From Neoceratodus forsteri (taxonomy: Eukaryota > Chordata > Ceratodontiformes > Ceratodontidae): a stretch of 64,000 nt of DNA. A model generated the notes under the pieces. It was not told where the DNA came from and ran no database searches. It saw only the letters and a list, made by a program, of their open reading frames with translations. Location of the stretch: contig JADMNL010000022.1 of NCBI GenBank assembly GCA_016271365.2, positions 219,332,501 through 219,396,500 of the forward strand, written 5' to 3'. Both the position numbers and the translations under genes were made by a program. Positions 9,480 to 19,960 of the stretch are shown in pieces (the first letter of the stretch is position 1; every line of letters starts with the position of its first letter).

Positions 9480-10060
9480 AGAAAACATTTAAACTGCTCA
9501 CTAAGGACAACAGTCCCCACCCTGGATGGATGAAGGCCGTCACCCTTGTATAGACCCACATCCTTCCAGGTGGGTCCCCAGTGAAGCCGAATCCTTTCTC
9601 TCTGCACCAGTTCCTCAACCATGTATTGAAGTCCCTGGTGCGGAGGTTCCTTGGCTCCCCCTTGCTGTGGACAGGAAGCACTTCCGAGAAGGTCATAGAG
9701 CTTACTGCCTGCCCAAGGCCCCTCCCTAACTCCCTGAACCCCTCCTGCACTCTCCCTATCCCTGCCTTGTCCTTAGGTCATTTGTCACCAGATGGACAAT
9801 GACATCCAGCTCACCCCTCCTTGCTGCTGCCGTAGCAATCCTCGGGATCTGCTCTCCATCCCTCCAAGCTGTGTTTCCCAGCAGGCACTCCCTCTCCACC
9901 CTGTTGCCTGTCCCCAACTCCACTCCTGGACTATGGAGTCCCCCACCAGGAGTTGCTTCCTCTTCCTTTGGGGTCCTCTGCTACACCCCCTTGAGGTCTC
10001 CACCCTGGAGGACCTCCACATCTGTCCTAGCCGGGCCCCTCAGGTTGAGGGAGGAGCCCA
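9480..10060 (-). pseudogene. CR1-like ORF1 with SGNH-esterase-like segment, broken
   Basis: Minus-strand fragments include KRKQLLVGDSIVQ (the GDS block of the SGNH hydrolase fold, about 9965-9930). Further on come VLPVHSKGEPRNLRTRDFN and WLRNWCREKGFGF (9680-9600), then a terminal HPGWGLLSLVSSLN block. CR1 ORF1 proteins commonly carry this esterase and bind RNA. Several frameshifts separate the blocks. Sequence 10101-10224 shows nothing recognisable. Confidence 0.65.
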
Positions 10061-10224
10061 CACATGCACATCCAAGTGTGCCAGAGGACATATCTGCTAA
10101 TTTGGATCTGTAGGCAGACCCCGGCCTTGACCATCCAGTGTGTCAGGAGTAGGGTATCGGGGATCTTGAGTTAAGTCTGGACCAAAAAGGATACTTGATG
10201 ATGAGCCTTCTGATGAGGAGAAAG

Positions 10225-10653
10225 AGGAGTAGATGGAGCTGAAGAGGACGATTCCTATCCCTCTCCTGTTTGATACCAGTTTAATAAAATTTTCTCTGAG
10301 CCTACTACTGTCAAACCTGGGGTCCCTCAGGAGTCCATTCTGGGACCTATCCTTTTTTCATTGTTTGTCAGTGATCTACCTTTGGTCCCGGCTCTTGGCA
10401 AAGCAACCTTATATACAGCTGACCTAGTGCTTCTAACTACAGTAATTCACTGGACTTTAGTGTCATAGACCCTCATCTACAGACTGACTTTGGACGAATA
10501 CAGAATTGGCCCCTGTCCAATAAGTTAGCCTTAAACCTCAAAAAGTCTCAGGCAGTGCATGCCCTGTGCCACTGAAAGTCTATAGTACGAATGCCCCCCC
10601 CCTTTGATGGTTGTAGAATCCCTAAAATACTTGGGAGTCACCCTTGATCCACA
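10225..10653 (+). pseudogene. Decayed non-LTR reverse transcriptase fragment
   Basis: On the plus strand, GVPQESILGPILFSLF at about 10313-10360 matches the GxPQGSxLGPxLF block of non-LTR reverse transcriptases. The later YTADLVL is the ruined YADD active-site block, and ESLKYLGVTLDPQ at 10617-10655 is the conserved block that follows. Stops and frameshifts lie between them. The clade is not assigned. The fragment ends exactly where DIRS-0 begins, so it was probably the insertion target. Confidence 0.7.
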
Positions 10654-11462
10654 AGAAAAAATTACCGCAGTAATCTTCTTTCTTCCAAGGGGTCCTTTAG
10701 CATCAGTAACTTTTTTGCACTTAGCTGGCTAGGTGCAGCTGCCCCAGAGGTGTGCCTTTAAGAGATATTTAAATGAGCCTAGGGCCAAGCCAGTCAAAAG
10801 ACAGGAGGGGTGTGAGCTGAGTGAGAGCTGTTGACTGGTTCAGAATTTTTTTGAGGAAAAACGAGGGCAAATGCCCGAAAAAATCAACAGGATTAAAAAA
10901 ACATGCAAATGTCCACAAAAGTGGAAATAGAAACAACAGCAACACAAGCTAAAAACTCGTCAATAAGAAACTCCAAATTTGGTAAAGGAATATAAAGAGT
11001 CTTCCCACAGGTGAACCGGGAAGAAGGGTGGGAGTTGAATGCTAAAGGACCCCTTGGAAGAAAGAAGATTAATGTGGTGAGTAATTTTTCCTTCTTACCC
11101 CAGGTGTCCTTCAGCATCAGTAACTTTTTTGCAGACTACCGAGCAGTACTGAGTGGGAGGTGGACAGAGAACCTACTTAGGAAAGAGGCTCTGCAAAACT
11201 GCCCTGCCAAATTTGGCATCAGATCTGGTTTGCACATCCAAACTAGCGTTTCACAAAGGTGTGAACAGATTTCCAGGTAGCTGCTTTGCAGACATCCAGT
11301 AGGGGAATGTCCCTTGCTGCTGCAAGCGAGACTGCAGTGCCCCTGGTGGAGTGGGCCCTGAACCCCACTGGAGGCTGTTGACCACCTTTCTCATAACAGA
11401 ATCTAATACAAGAGACCAACTAACGAGAAATAGTTTTCTTGGTAGCTGGTCTTTCTCTCCCT
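10654..11462 (-). mobile_element. DIRS-0: truncated 3' end of a divergent DIRS element
   Basis: Read on the minus strand, the end of a tyrosine recombinase (11461-11136) is followed by an internal complementary region (about 11130-11035), a spacer, and a right terminus ending ATTTTTTCTTG at 10654. The terminal family sequence (AGTTACTGATGCT...GGACC) differs from all other DIRS copies here, so this is a separate subfamily. The 5' part is missing. At 11462-11477 it abuts DIRS-1 head to head across the palindrome CCTACATTCCTGTAGG. Confidence 0.75.
11136..11461 (-). pseudogene. DIRS-0 tyrosine recombinase, C-terminal fragment
   Basis: The minus strand gives recognisable pieces of the C-terminal catalytic domain: the HSTRG block (HxxR), an AAARDIP-like block, AATWKS, and a terminal block resembling RSDAKFGRAVLQSLF with a stop. 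They are spread over more than one frame. The HxxR and following Tyr region are the DNA-cleaving residues of this recombinase family. Only about the last 105 codons remain. Confidence 0.7.
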
Positions 11463-11464
11463 AC

Positions 11465-13092
11465 ATTCCTGTAGGATTTCTCCTTCAGCTCAGTTAAAGT
11501 GTCGGTTTTAGGCCGAAATTATTCCGAATTTGTTCCGCATTGTCGGTTCAGGCTCTGTCTGCGGTACCGTGAGTACTAGATAGTTATTTGCATTACTTTG
11601 TGGAAACTGTAAGTTTGTTCGATCAGTTCGGCTGAACCGATCCTATACACTGAATCTTTGTACTTTGATTTAGTGTGTGGTTACTGGTCCTTATCGGTTC
11701 TAAAAAAAAAAAAAAAAAAAAAAACATGTTTCAAATGTTTTTTCCCATACCCATGGCAACGTTAGGAACTGATAAGGAGCCTTGCCTGGCGGTTGCCGAA
11801 AAAAGGGTAAGTTTGGGTAGGTTGGCCATGTCTGAGAAACCCAAGAAAAGAACCGGGCCCACTGGGTTTCAACACTGCAGTGAGTGTGGGGAAGTCTTTG
11901 CTAAGACCAATCCCCGCACCACTTGTGTTTATTGTCTGGGGTTTGAACACCTCGATACAGACTGCCAAATTTGTAAACATTTTCCTAAGTCTACCCTGGA
12001 AAAGAGATTAGGTAGACTTAGAGAAAAGGAGGCCAAGAAGTCCGCTGACCCGGATGGCCAGCCCGGTTTGGTTCCGACCGAACCAGAAGGAGTGCCCTCT
12101 GACCAGAGCGATACTTCTTCAGGCAAAAGGAGAGCCGATCCTGAGGGATCGGTTCCCACAAAAAGGAAAAGGAAAGATAGATCATCCGGTTCGGATCCAG
12201 AGGTTCATGTTCCAACCGCTGATAAGATTGCCCGAGCGATTCGGATTGTTGAATCGCTTCGCCCGGTTCTGCCCGATCTGGCTCCGTTAGTTAGGGGCTC
12301 GGTTCGTTCGGTTTCATCGGTTCAGGAATATGCCCCTGAAGATTTTTATGAACCGGAATTTGAGGAGGAAGGGGATTATGAACAATATAATGATTATAAT
12401 GGAGCAGAAAGTCTGGATGTGCCCATTGAACCGGACATCTCCCCAGACAGACCTTCTGGTGTTTCCCCTTCTAGGCTCTCTGAGTCCCCTCCCCACTATA
12501 TGTTTTACAGGAAAGTGGCTGAAACTCTTCAGCTCCCTATGGAGGAAGCTACAGAGGATCAAGAGGAGCCTGATTTTGTAGAGATGATAGACATCCCAGA
12601 GTTCAGGAGGCTGTCTATTCCCTTGCACAAATCTTTTGGGAAACAGACACAAAACATTTTAAAGTCTCCTAATTCTGTATCTCCTGTTGAAAGAAGAATG
12701 GGTAAGAGGTACACTTTATCAGGCTCAGACACAGAGTTTTTCTACCAACAATGCAGCCATGTTGGGGTTGTGCAGGCTGCAGCCTCTGACAGGGCTAATG
12801 TCCCCTTGGCTTCACACCCCCCAGATAAAGACTCCAGGAGGATGGATGCCTTGGCAAAGAAGCAATACATGGCATCCTCTTTGGGACTCCGGCAGGCTAA
12901 TTATATGGCCTATACAGCCAGATACCAGAAGTCCAGGTGGGACACTGTACTGGCACTGGCTAAACAGGCGTCCCCCAGCTGGCCAAGGAGCTGGAGGAGG
13001 TGGCTTCGGATGGAACTGAGGCATCTAAGGTACAGTTCCATGCTGCTGTGGACTCCAATGATGTGTCATCAAGAGTCATGACTACATCTGTG
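11465..13092 (+). mobile_element. DIRS-1: 5' fragment (leader and gag only)
   Basis: It begins within the usual leader (the ATTTCTCCT...CAGCTCAGTT region), without the left inverted repeat, and carries gag from 11828. At 13092 the DIRS sequence stops abruptly inside gag and is joined to an antisense Gypsy integrase. Both ends are therefore rearrangement junctions and not normal DIRS termini. A 23-base A tract interrupts the leader at about 11702-11724. Confidence 0.8.
11828..13092 (+). pseudogene. gag: DIRS-1 gag (truncated)
   Basis: The start ATG at 11828 (MSEKPKKRTGPTGFQH) is chosen because DIRS-2, -3, -5 and -7 share it; the longer open frame from 11675 runs through the A tract. The N terminus has zinc-binding pairs CSEC, CVYC and CQIC, then KxADPDGQPG and basic stretches (KRKRKDR). 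A long acidic middle precedes the conserved block from SRLSESPPHYMFYRKVAETLQLP onward. This is the presumed nucleic-acid-binding structural protein. A frameshift near 12970 ruins the last part, and the C terminus is lost at the junction. Confidence 0.8.
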
Positions 13093-13829
13093 ACCAAACA
13101 GAAGTTTGCAGGTGAAAACCCTGTGGACTCCTGTGGAACTTCCCTGTATGCAAAGAGAAGATGGGGCAAATATTTGTCCCACTCCCTTTTGTGCTGGTCT
13201 GCAAATGTCCTGAATATAGTTTTGAGGGTCCAATTGAACCGCTCAACCAGGCCATTTGTCTCTGGGTGATAGGGTGAAGCTCGGGACGGTTTCACCCCGC
13301 ACTTCTCCCACAAACTGGTCATTAAGGACAATGTGAAATTTGTCCCCTGATCTGACAAAATCTCCTGGGGAAATCCCACTCGGCTAAAGATTTCCAGGAG
13401 CTCATCAGCCACCTTTTCTGCCTCAATGCATTGCCACTGCCTCAGGGTACCTGGTTGCATAATCTACCACAACCAATATGTATTGTTTGCCTGTGCTACT
13501 TGGGATACATAGGGGCCCCACTATGTCCACGGCTACCCTCTTGAAAGGTTCATCGATAATAGGCAGGGGCACCAAAGCTGCCTTAGCTTTGTCCCCAACC
13601 TTCCCAACCCGCTGGCACTGTGGACAAGTCCGACAGTAATTTGCCATGTCTGTGTACAGGCTTGGCCAAAAGAAGTTGTTGGCAAGCCACTTTTTTGTGC
13701 GGGTAATACCTAGGTGGCCTGAAAGAGGAATGTCTTGGGCCAGGGCCAGACGCTGCTTTTGGTAGTCCCAGGGGACTACCAGCTGCTGGAATACCTCTCC
13801 TTCTAGCCCCCTCTGTGGTGTACACTTTC
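13093..13829 (-). pseudogene. Gypsy-1 integrase (zinc finger and catalytic core, C-terminally truncated)
   Basis: From 13829 downwards the zinc-binding HHCC domain is seen (SGHLGITRTKK, then CRTCPQCQRVGK at 13645-13610). The DDE core follows: VDIVGPL (first Asp), LSDQGTNFTL (second Asp, about 13360) and NGLVERFN (Glu, about 13250). It ends at STGFSPANF, where DIRS-1 begins. The enzyme would insert the element's cDNA into the genome. DIRS-2 sits between the upstream linker (19451) and 13829, and removing DIRS-2 with one TTC kept leaves the reading frame continuous. Confidence 0.85.
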
Positions 13830-14030
13830 AAACAACATGAAGTCTTGCTGTATTCTGACATATGCGGTTAGGTCCTGCCTTTCAACTGCCCCGGAGAACA
13901 AAGATTTAAACTTTCCATGGCCAGCATGGAATGTTCACCACGAGCTTGGTTGAAGCCCCTGTCTGCTGTTGTTTAAACTGCAACCATCAGATTCTTTACT
14001 CCGCCTCACTGAACAGTCGCTCCACAGATT
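13830..14030 (+). repeat. DIRS-2 left inverted terminal repeat
   Basis: It is inverted relative to about 19230-19430 on the right: the CTGTATTCTGACATATGC end, the GGTCCTGCCTTTCAACTGCC block, the CATGGCCAGCATGGAATGTTCACC block and the GAACAGTCG region. Its outermost AAACAACATGAAG has no direct counterpart in the right arm but is matched by the internal complementary region, the usual DIRS arrangement. Confidence 0.85.
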
Positions 14031-14191
14031 TCTCCTGCTGCTCGGTTCAAAAAGTCTGTTGAAGTGTCGGTTTTCGGTCGGTTTCTACGGAATTGCTGTT
14101 ACCACATAGTCGGTTCAAGTCTCTGTCTGTGGTACCGTGAGTACTAGATAGGGTTTTTTGTTTTGCTTCTGTGTGGAACTTGTAAATTGTG

Positions 14192-14213
14192 GATCGGTTC
14201 GGCTGAACCGATC
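14192..14213 (+). promoter_or_regulatory. DIRS-2 leader hairpin
   Basis: GATCGGTTC and GAACCGATC form a perfect 9-bp stem around the loop GGCT. DIRS-3 has the same hairpin at 21331-21350 (8-bp stem, loop GGTT); DIRS-1, -5 and -7 have degraded forms. Its place in the untranslated leader suggests an RNA packaging or translation signal, or a protein site. This is inference. Confidence 0.5.
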
Positions 14214-14391
14214 AGTTTGAGTTAAAAAAGCTTGAGCTTACTTTAGAGTGTGGTAACCGGTCCGTATCGGTTCTAAAAAAACGGATTTAATTACGTTTTT
14301 TTCCAAGATCCGTGACACGGTCAGGAACCGATAGGGGAGTCTTGCCTGGCAGATTGCCGAAAAAAGGGTAAGTTTTTGGCTAGGATTGGCC

Positions 14392-15927
14392 ATGTCTGAG
14401 AAACCCAAGAAAAAAACCGGGCCCACTGGGTTTCAACACTGCAGTATGTGTGGGGAAGTCTTTGCCAAGGCTGATCCCCGCACCACCTGTGTTTATTGTC
14501 TGGGGTTTGACCACCTCAATTGAGACTACCAGATTTGCAAGAATTTTCCCAAATCTACCCTGGAAAAGAGATTAGGTAGACTGAGGAAAAGGGAAGCCGA
14601 GAAGTCCGCTGACCCGGATGGCCAGCCCGGTTCGGTTCCGACCGAACCAGAACGAGTGCCCTCTGACCAGGGCGATACTACTTCGGGCAAAAGGAGAGCC
14701 GATTCCGAGAAATCGGTTCCAGTAAAAAGAAAGAGAACAGATAAATCGACTGGTTCGGACCCAGAATTTCATACTCCGACCGCCGATGAGTTAGCCAAGG
14801 CGATAAGGATTGTGCAATCGCTTAGTTCGGTTCCGACCGAACTGGCACCATTTGGCAGGGGGTCGTTTCCCCCGGTTCCGGATTATACTTTGGAAGAATT
14901 TTATGAACCGGAGGAGGAGGAGGGAAGAGTATGAGGATGATTATGGTGATAGTGAAAGTTTGGATGTGCCTATTGACCCAGACATCTCCCCAGACAGACC
15001 TTCAGGTGTTTCTCCTCCTAGGCTTTCTGAGTCCCCTTCACACTATATGTTTTACAAAAAAGTGGCTGAGACCCTCCAGCTTCCTGTGGAGGAAGCAGTA
15101 GAGGATCAAGAAGAGCCTGATTATGTTGAAATGATGGACATCCCACAAATCCTTTGGGAAACAGACACATAAAATTCTTAAGTCTCCTAATTCTATACCT
15201 CCTGTGGTCAGATGAATGGACAAGAGGTACACTCTCTCAGGCTCAGACACGGAGTTCCTTTTTCAGCTTTGCAGCCATGTTGGGGTTGTGCAGGGTGCTG
15301 CCTGTGATAAGGCAAATATTCCCTTGGCATCACATCCCCCAGACAAGGACTCCAGGAAAATTGATGCCATGGCAAAGAAACAATACATGGCAGCATCTTT
15401 GGGACTCAGGCAGGCTAACTATATGGCCTGTACAGCCAGATACCAGAAGTCCAGGTGGGACATTGTGTTGGCTCTGGCTAAACAGGCCCCCGACCAGCTT
15501 GCCAAGGAGCTGGAGCAGGTGGCTGCAGATGGGATTGAGGCATCAAGTACAGTTTCATGCTGTAGACTCCAATGATGTATCGTCAAGAGTCATGGCTACA
15601 TCTGTGGCTCTTCGAGGATGGCTTGGCTCAGATGTACTAGCCTCTCACAGGATACCCAGGCTAAGGCCATGGATTTTCCTGTAATTGGTAATTCTCTGTT
15701 TGGGGAGCAGACAGAGAACTACATGAAAAAGATGGATGAGTACAGGACCACTTACAGGAGTGCTCAGGCCAAAGAAAGGCAAGTGACTCCTCAAAGGCAG
15801 CAGTCCAGGGGCAGGGGCAGGCCTTTCCACCAAGCTCAGGCCTCCTCTTCTTCCTTTTCACAGAAGGGGGATGAGCAGGCCTGCATCCACCCCTCAGCCT
15901 AAAGCCCCTGCCAAGCAGACACCCTGA
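14392..15927 (+). pseudogene. gag: DIRS-2 gag
   Basis: It starts MSEKPKKKTGPTGFQHC and carries CxxC-type zinc pairs (CSMC-like, CVYC). Its acidic middle and conserved C-terminal half (MAKKQYMAASLGLRQANYM, DTQAKAMDFPVIGNS, KKMDEYRTTYRSAQAKER) end in KAPAKQTP and TGA 15925-15927. Breaks include an early stop near 14522 (TGA where others have TCA), a frameshift near 14930, a deletion near 15145 (SRRLSIPLHK lost) and a further shift near 15545. Confidence 0.85.
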
Positions 15928-15929
15928 TG

Positions 15930-17826
15930 GGTCTGCCCAGGCCGATTCCCCCATACCAGTAGGGGGCAGGCTGGCTTACTTTGTCCAGGACTGGAAGTCT
16001 CTTACATCAGACAAGTGGGTCCTGGAGGTAGTAAGCCAGGGACTGGTTCTTAGCTTCAAAAAATTTCCCAAGATGAGAACCAGATCTTTTCCACCTGCAA
16101 ATATCTCAGAGACCCTTGCCCTAGAGGCAGAGGTTTCTTCTCTTCTAGCTCTAAGAGCTATAGAGAGAGTGCTTACCCTACACAGGGGCAAAGGATTGTA
16201 CTCCAGGTACTTCCTAACCCCCAAAACGACAGAAGAATGGCAGCCCATCCTGGACCTAAGATATCTGAACAAACATCTTTTGAAGCCAAAGTTCAAAATG
16301 GTAACTCTGGGAATTATCCTTCCCTCTCTAAGGCCAGGGGATTGGCTAGCCTCCCTGGACCTCAAAGATGCCTACTTTCACATTCCCATCAGGTGCTCCC
16401 ACAGAAAGTACCTCAGGTTCGAGTTGCCCTCAGGCCACTATCAATTCAGAGCAATGCCCTTTTGCCTAACATCAGCCCCAAGGGTTTTCACAAAGTGCCC
16501 GTCAGTAGTAGTTGCTTTCCTAAGAAGAAAAAAGATCTCTATCTTCCCATACTTGGACGACTGGCTCATAGTAGGTCAGTCTCCAGACCAAGTCAAGTCA
16601 CATCTGCAAGTGACCCAGCAAGTGCTCACTTCCTTAGGATTCCTTCTCAACCTTCCAAAGTCAGTTCTCGAACCAGTACAGCTCCTCACCTTCATAGGCG
16701 CAGAACTGGATACAGTAAAGGCAAGAGCCTTCCTTCCCCTGGAAAGGGCAAGGACCCTTATGGAACTGGCCTCTTCATTCAGCCTTCAGGTGTCTCGACC
16801 AGCAAGGCATTTCCTTCAGCTTCTGTGCCACATGGCAGCTTCCACAGCAGTGGTCCAAGGGGCAAGATTCCAGATGAGGGACATTCAGTTCCACTTAAGA
16901 GCCTTCTGGTCCCAAAGAAAGGATTCCCTTACCAAACTAATCCCAGTGACTCGAACCGTGATCCAAGCCTTGCAATGGTGGCAGGATCAGGACAATTTGA
17001 GACAAGGGGTTCCATTTGTCACTCAGTCTCATTCAGTGATACTCACCACAGATGCTTCCCTGCTGGGCTGGGGAGCCCATTTGGGGGATCTTACCACCCA
17101 AGGACTGTGGTCACCTCAGGAATCTCTGCTTCACATCAGTCTCTTGGAACTCAGGGCAGTGTTTCTGGCACTGCAAGTTTTTTCCAAATCTGTACAGAAC
17201 AAGGTGGTTCAGGTCAGGACAGATACCACCATGTGGTACATCAACAAGCAAGGAGGCACTCAATCTACGGCCTTGTGCACAGAAGCAATGAAGTTGTGGT
17301 CCCTGGCCTATTCCCTGCAAACCTCTCTGATAGCAGTTCACCTCCCAGGGAAGGACAATGCCCTAGCAGATGCATTGAGCAGAATATCCCATGGCCATCA
17401 CGAATAGGCCCTAGATCCTCTAGTTTTGGAAGTGATTTTCTCGAGATGGGGCACACCAGAGATAGATCTTTTTTTGCAGCCCCAGACAATTACCAACTTC
17501 CTCTCTCTTGTTGCAGACCCCCAGTCTTGGGCTCAGTCCCCCTGGATGCTCTGATCCTGAAATGGGAACGGACATTTCTGTTTGCTTTTCCCCCCTTCCC
17601 TCTCCTGTTCAAAGTGTTAGTCAAAATAAGATCACAGCCATGCAAAGTGATTCTGATTGCTCCAGACTGGGCCAGACAGCCATGGTATCCCTTGTTGCTG
17701 TCCCTAGCAGTCCACCTTCCCCTGTCTCTTCCCAGGAATTACAACCTGTTGACATCCTCTCAGGGGAGGATTTGGTACCCGAATCTTCAGTCTCTCAATC
17801 TCAAGGCTTGGCTCTTGAAGAGTTAA
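15930..17826 (+). pseudogene. pol: DIRS-2 pol: reverse transcriptase, RNase H and methyltransferase-like region
   Basis: The reading frame opens soon after the gag stop (LAYFVQDWKSLTSDKWVLE). Reverse transcriptase blocks: PILDLRYLNKHL, GDWLASLDLKDAYFH (catalytic Asp), FPYLDDWLIVGQS (YLDD, catalytic Asp pair, near 16555) and FLLNLPKSVLEP. RNase H follows: TTDASLLGWGAHLG, LLELRAVFLAL, RTDTTMWYIN and DNALADALSR. The tail near 17440-17826 (GTPEIDLF, APDNYQLP, FAFPPFPLLFKVL, LIAPDWARQPWYP) resembles the methyltransferase-like region seen in DIRS pol. The longest open stretch is 16073-17407, with a stop at SHGHHE and a shift to another frame after it. Confidence 0.88.
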
Positions 17827-18860
17827 CGTTTGCAGATCTGCATCTTTCCCAAGGGGTTCTGGATATCCTTAAGGCTTCTCGAAAGCCTTCCACCAGGAAG
17901 ACTTACAACTCCAAATGGAAAAGATTCGGCATTTGGTGTTCTAAGAAGAATATTTCTCCAGACTCTGCTGAATTGCCTACGGTTCTGGACTATATGGTCC
18001 ATCTTAATGGCCTAGGCCTCAGACCAGCTACCCTTAAAGTACACTTGGCAGCTGTTTCTGCTTTCTTGTCAGTAGGCAAGCCTTCCTCTCTATCATCCCA
18101 TCCTGTATTTTGTAAGTTTTTCAAGGGATTGCTTCACACCAATCCTCCCTTTAGGGATCCTGCTCCTGCTTGGGACCTCAATGTTTGCATTGCTTAGCTT
18201 ATGCAACCTCCCTTTGAGCCTTTGTCCTCAGCAGAGCTTAAGTACTTGACTTGGAAAACTGTGTTTTTGGTAGCCATTACTTCTGCCAGATGTATCAGTG
18301 AATTGCAAGCCCTGTCAGTGGAATCTGATTTCATCTCTTTTCATAGAGATAAAGTGGTCCTTAGAACTAACAGAAAGTTCTTACCTAAAGTGGTTTCAGA
18401 TTTCCACCTCAACCAGTCTATATCTCTCCCTGTTTTCTTCACTGACCATTCCTCCTCGGGAGAGAGGAGTCTACACAGCTTGGACATTAAAAGAGCCCTT
18501 AGCTACTACATAGAGTGTACCAAGGGTCACAGGTTTGAATCCCTCCAGTTGTTCCTTACGTATGGAGAAGTTGGCAAGGGCAAACCTGCCACTAAGAGAT
18601 CTGATGCCAGGTGGATTGTTTCTTGTGTACAATTCTGCTATGAAAAACTGGGTAGAACTCCACCCTCAGGCCTGAGGGCTCGTTCCACTAGAGGTACAGC
18701 TGCTTCCCTGGCTGCTGCCAGGATATTCCTCTCTTAGAAATTTGTCAAGCAGCCACCTGGAAAACCGCCATACTTTTTTACCAAGCATTATCTCTGGATA
18801 TCCAGGCTAGGAGTGATGCTTGGTTTGGCAAGCAGTACTTCAGAGCCTGTTTCAAAGTAG
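17508..18860 (+). pseudogene. DIRS-2 tyrosine recombinase
   Basis: It overlaps the pol tail in a different frame, as usual in DIRS elements. An N-terminal core-binding segment (KASRKPSTRKTYNSKWKRF, AELPTVLDYMVHLNGLGLRP) precedes the catalytic domain with ITSARCISELQAL (first Arg) and VVLRTNRKFLPK. The usual HSTRG box reads ARSTRGT here, so the catalytic His is Arg. The end is frameshifted after AAARIFLS. A TAG interrupts at NVCIA (about 18196), where other copies have CAG. The enzyme integrates circular cDNA without target duplication. Confidence 0.85.
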
Positions 18861-18898
18861 GTTCTGTCCTCCTCCATGGAGGTACTGCTTGGTAGTCT

Positions 18899-18998
18899 GC
18901 ATATGTCAGAATACAGCAAAACTTCATGTTGTTTGAAGAAAAAATGACTCACCTTAGTAATGTTGTTTCTTCTAATGGAGTCTTGCTGTATTCTGACC
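18899..18998 (+). repeat. DIRS-2 internal complementary region
   Basis: The first half is the reverse complement of the element's left end and the second half that of its right end, placed back to back (CATGTTGTTTG next to AAGAAAAAATGACTCACC). In the DIRS model this segment bridges the ends during circle formation. Confidence 0.88.
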
Positions 18999-19450
18999 TC
19001 CCGCCTCCCCTCTCAGAACCTAGATTTTGGGATGTGGGTGGGCAGGAGCAGTGTTGGCACCCTAGGGGTGTCCTTTTTTCCACCCTCTTTTGGTTTGGGT
19101 GAGAGTTTGTGTTTTGGATGTGTTTTGTTTTTGGGTTTCCTGACTTGAGTCTTCCTTTGAAACCCAAAAACTTTTTATATGAGATATATTTGCCAGTTGG
19201 CTAGTAAGAATTTTACAGTTTCCGCACAGAACATCTAATGAGTCTTTGCTCGTAAGATCTGACGGTTGCAGTTTAAACAACAGCAGACAGGGGCTTCAAC
19301 CGAGCTCTTGGTGAACATTCCATGCTGGCCATGGAAAGTTTAACTCTTTGTTCTCCGGGGCAGTTGAAAGGCAGGACCTAACTGCATGTCAGAATACAGC
19401 AAGACTCCATTAGAAAAAACAACATTACTAAGGTGAGTAATTTTTTCTTC

Positions 19451-19960
19451 TGTACATCAGCCCATTTTCCCAATAAACTGACTTTTTACTCCCTTGAGAA
19501 GCCTTAACACTATCTGCTATCTCTCTCAGTTTTTGGAGGGTAGGCTCAGCTTGCTGTGCCCTACCCAGCACCTCACGTCTGACCTTCCCTAGTTCCCTTT
19601 CAGAAGGAAAGCTGCTCGTGGTGGCAACCTCCTCTGTTTGCAGCTGGGGCTCAAGGCTGCTGCTCCTAGCTAGCCCTTCACCCATACTAGCCACTTCCTC
19701 AGCTGCTGAGGGATTGGTCTGCACGGGCAGTGTCACCCCCTCCCCCCCCTCAGAAGCTTGCCCTTTTGCCTGGCTATGGCTAGTAACTCATACTAGGTTT
19801 TCCGTATTGTCAGAATTGTTCCCCATGATCACATCCACAGGGAGATTAGGTATCACTCCCACCTCCTGTACCCCATGGCCACCCTCCCAGCTCAGGAAGA
19901 CCCGAGCCATTGGCACTTGGAGCACTGGACCCGTGACTCCCCGAATCTTGGAGAACTGCC
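19451..19960 (-). pseudogene. Gypsy-1 protease-integrase linker
   Basis: A minus-strand open stretch (19736-19451) contains RAQQAEPTLQKLREIADS and KKSVYWENGLMYR, the typical lead-in to a Gypsy integrase zinc finger. It is cut at 19451 by DIRS-2. Upstream (19960-19740) lie blocks such as VIPNLPVDVIMGNNSDN that close the protease domain. It has no room for reverse transcriptase. Confidence 0.75.

Larger units (their letters stand above)
8410..10100 (-). mobile_element. CR1-like non-LTR retrotransposon (5' part, decayed)
   Basis: On the minus strand, an ORF1 with an SGNH-esterase-like segment (10060-9480) is followed by an apurinic-endonuclease domain (9310-8410). That is the CR1-clade order. 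The reverse transcriptase that should follow is absent, so the 3' part was lost or replaced near 8410. This is unusual, because LINE copies normally lose their 5' end. Confidence 0.8.
13830..19450 (+). mobile_element. DIRS-2: full-length DIRS retrotransposon (subfamily A)
   Basis: This 5.6-kb element starts AAACAACATGAAGTC at 13830, after host TTC, and ends GTGAGTAATTTTTTCTTC at 19450. Order: left inverted repeat, leader with hairpin, gag (14392-15927), pol (15930-17826), overlapping tyrosine recombinase (17508-18860), internal complementary region (18899-18998), spacer, right inverted repeat. Subfamily A is defined by GTATTCTGAC in the termini. It lies in the Gypsy-1 integrase. Frames contain several stops and shifts. 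Confidence 0.92.

Noticed and set aside
9526..10113. Plus-strand ORFs over the CR1 fragment
   Set aside because: They are antisense shadows of the CR1 ORF1 region.
10893..11117. Open frame of 74 codons on the minus strand
   Set aside because: It lies in the terminal spacer and inverted repeats of DIRS-0 and has no conserved counterpart.
11675..11827. N-terminal extension of DIRS-1 gag
   Set aside because: It runs through an A tract and is not open in the other copies, which all start at MSEKPK.
16237..16900. Long second-frame ORF overlapping DIRS-2 RT
   Set aside because: The stretch is a shadow of the RT frame; its amino acid composition is Ser/Pro-rich and unlike any domain. Only its end (after about 17520) is real pol sequence.
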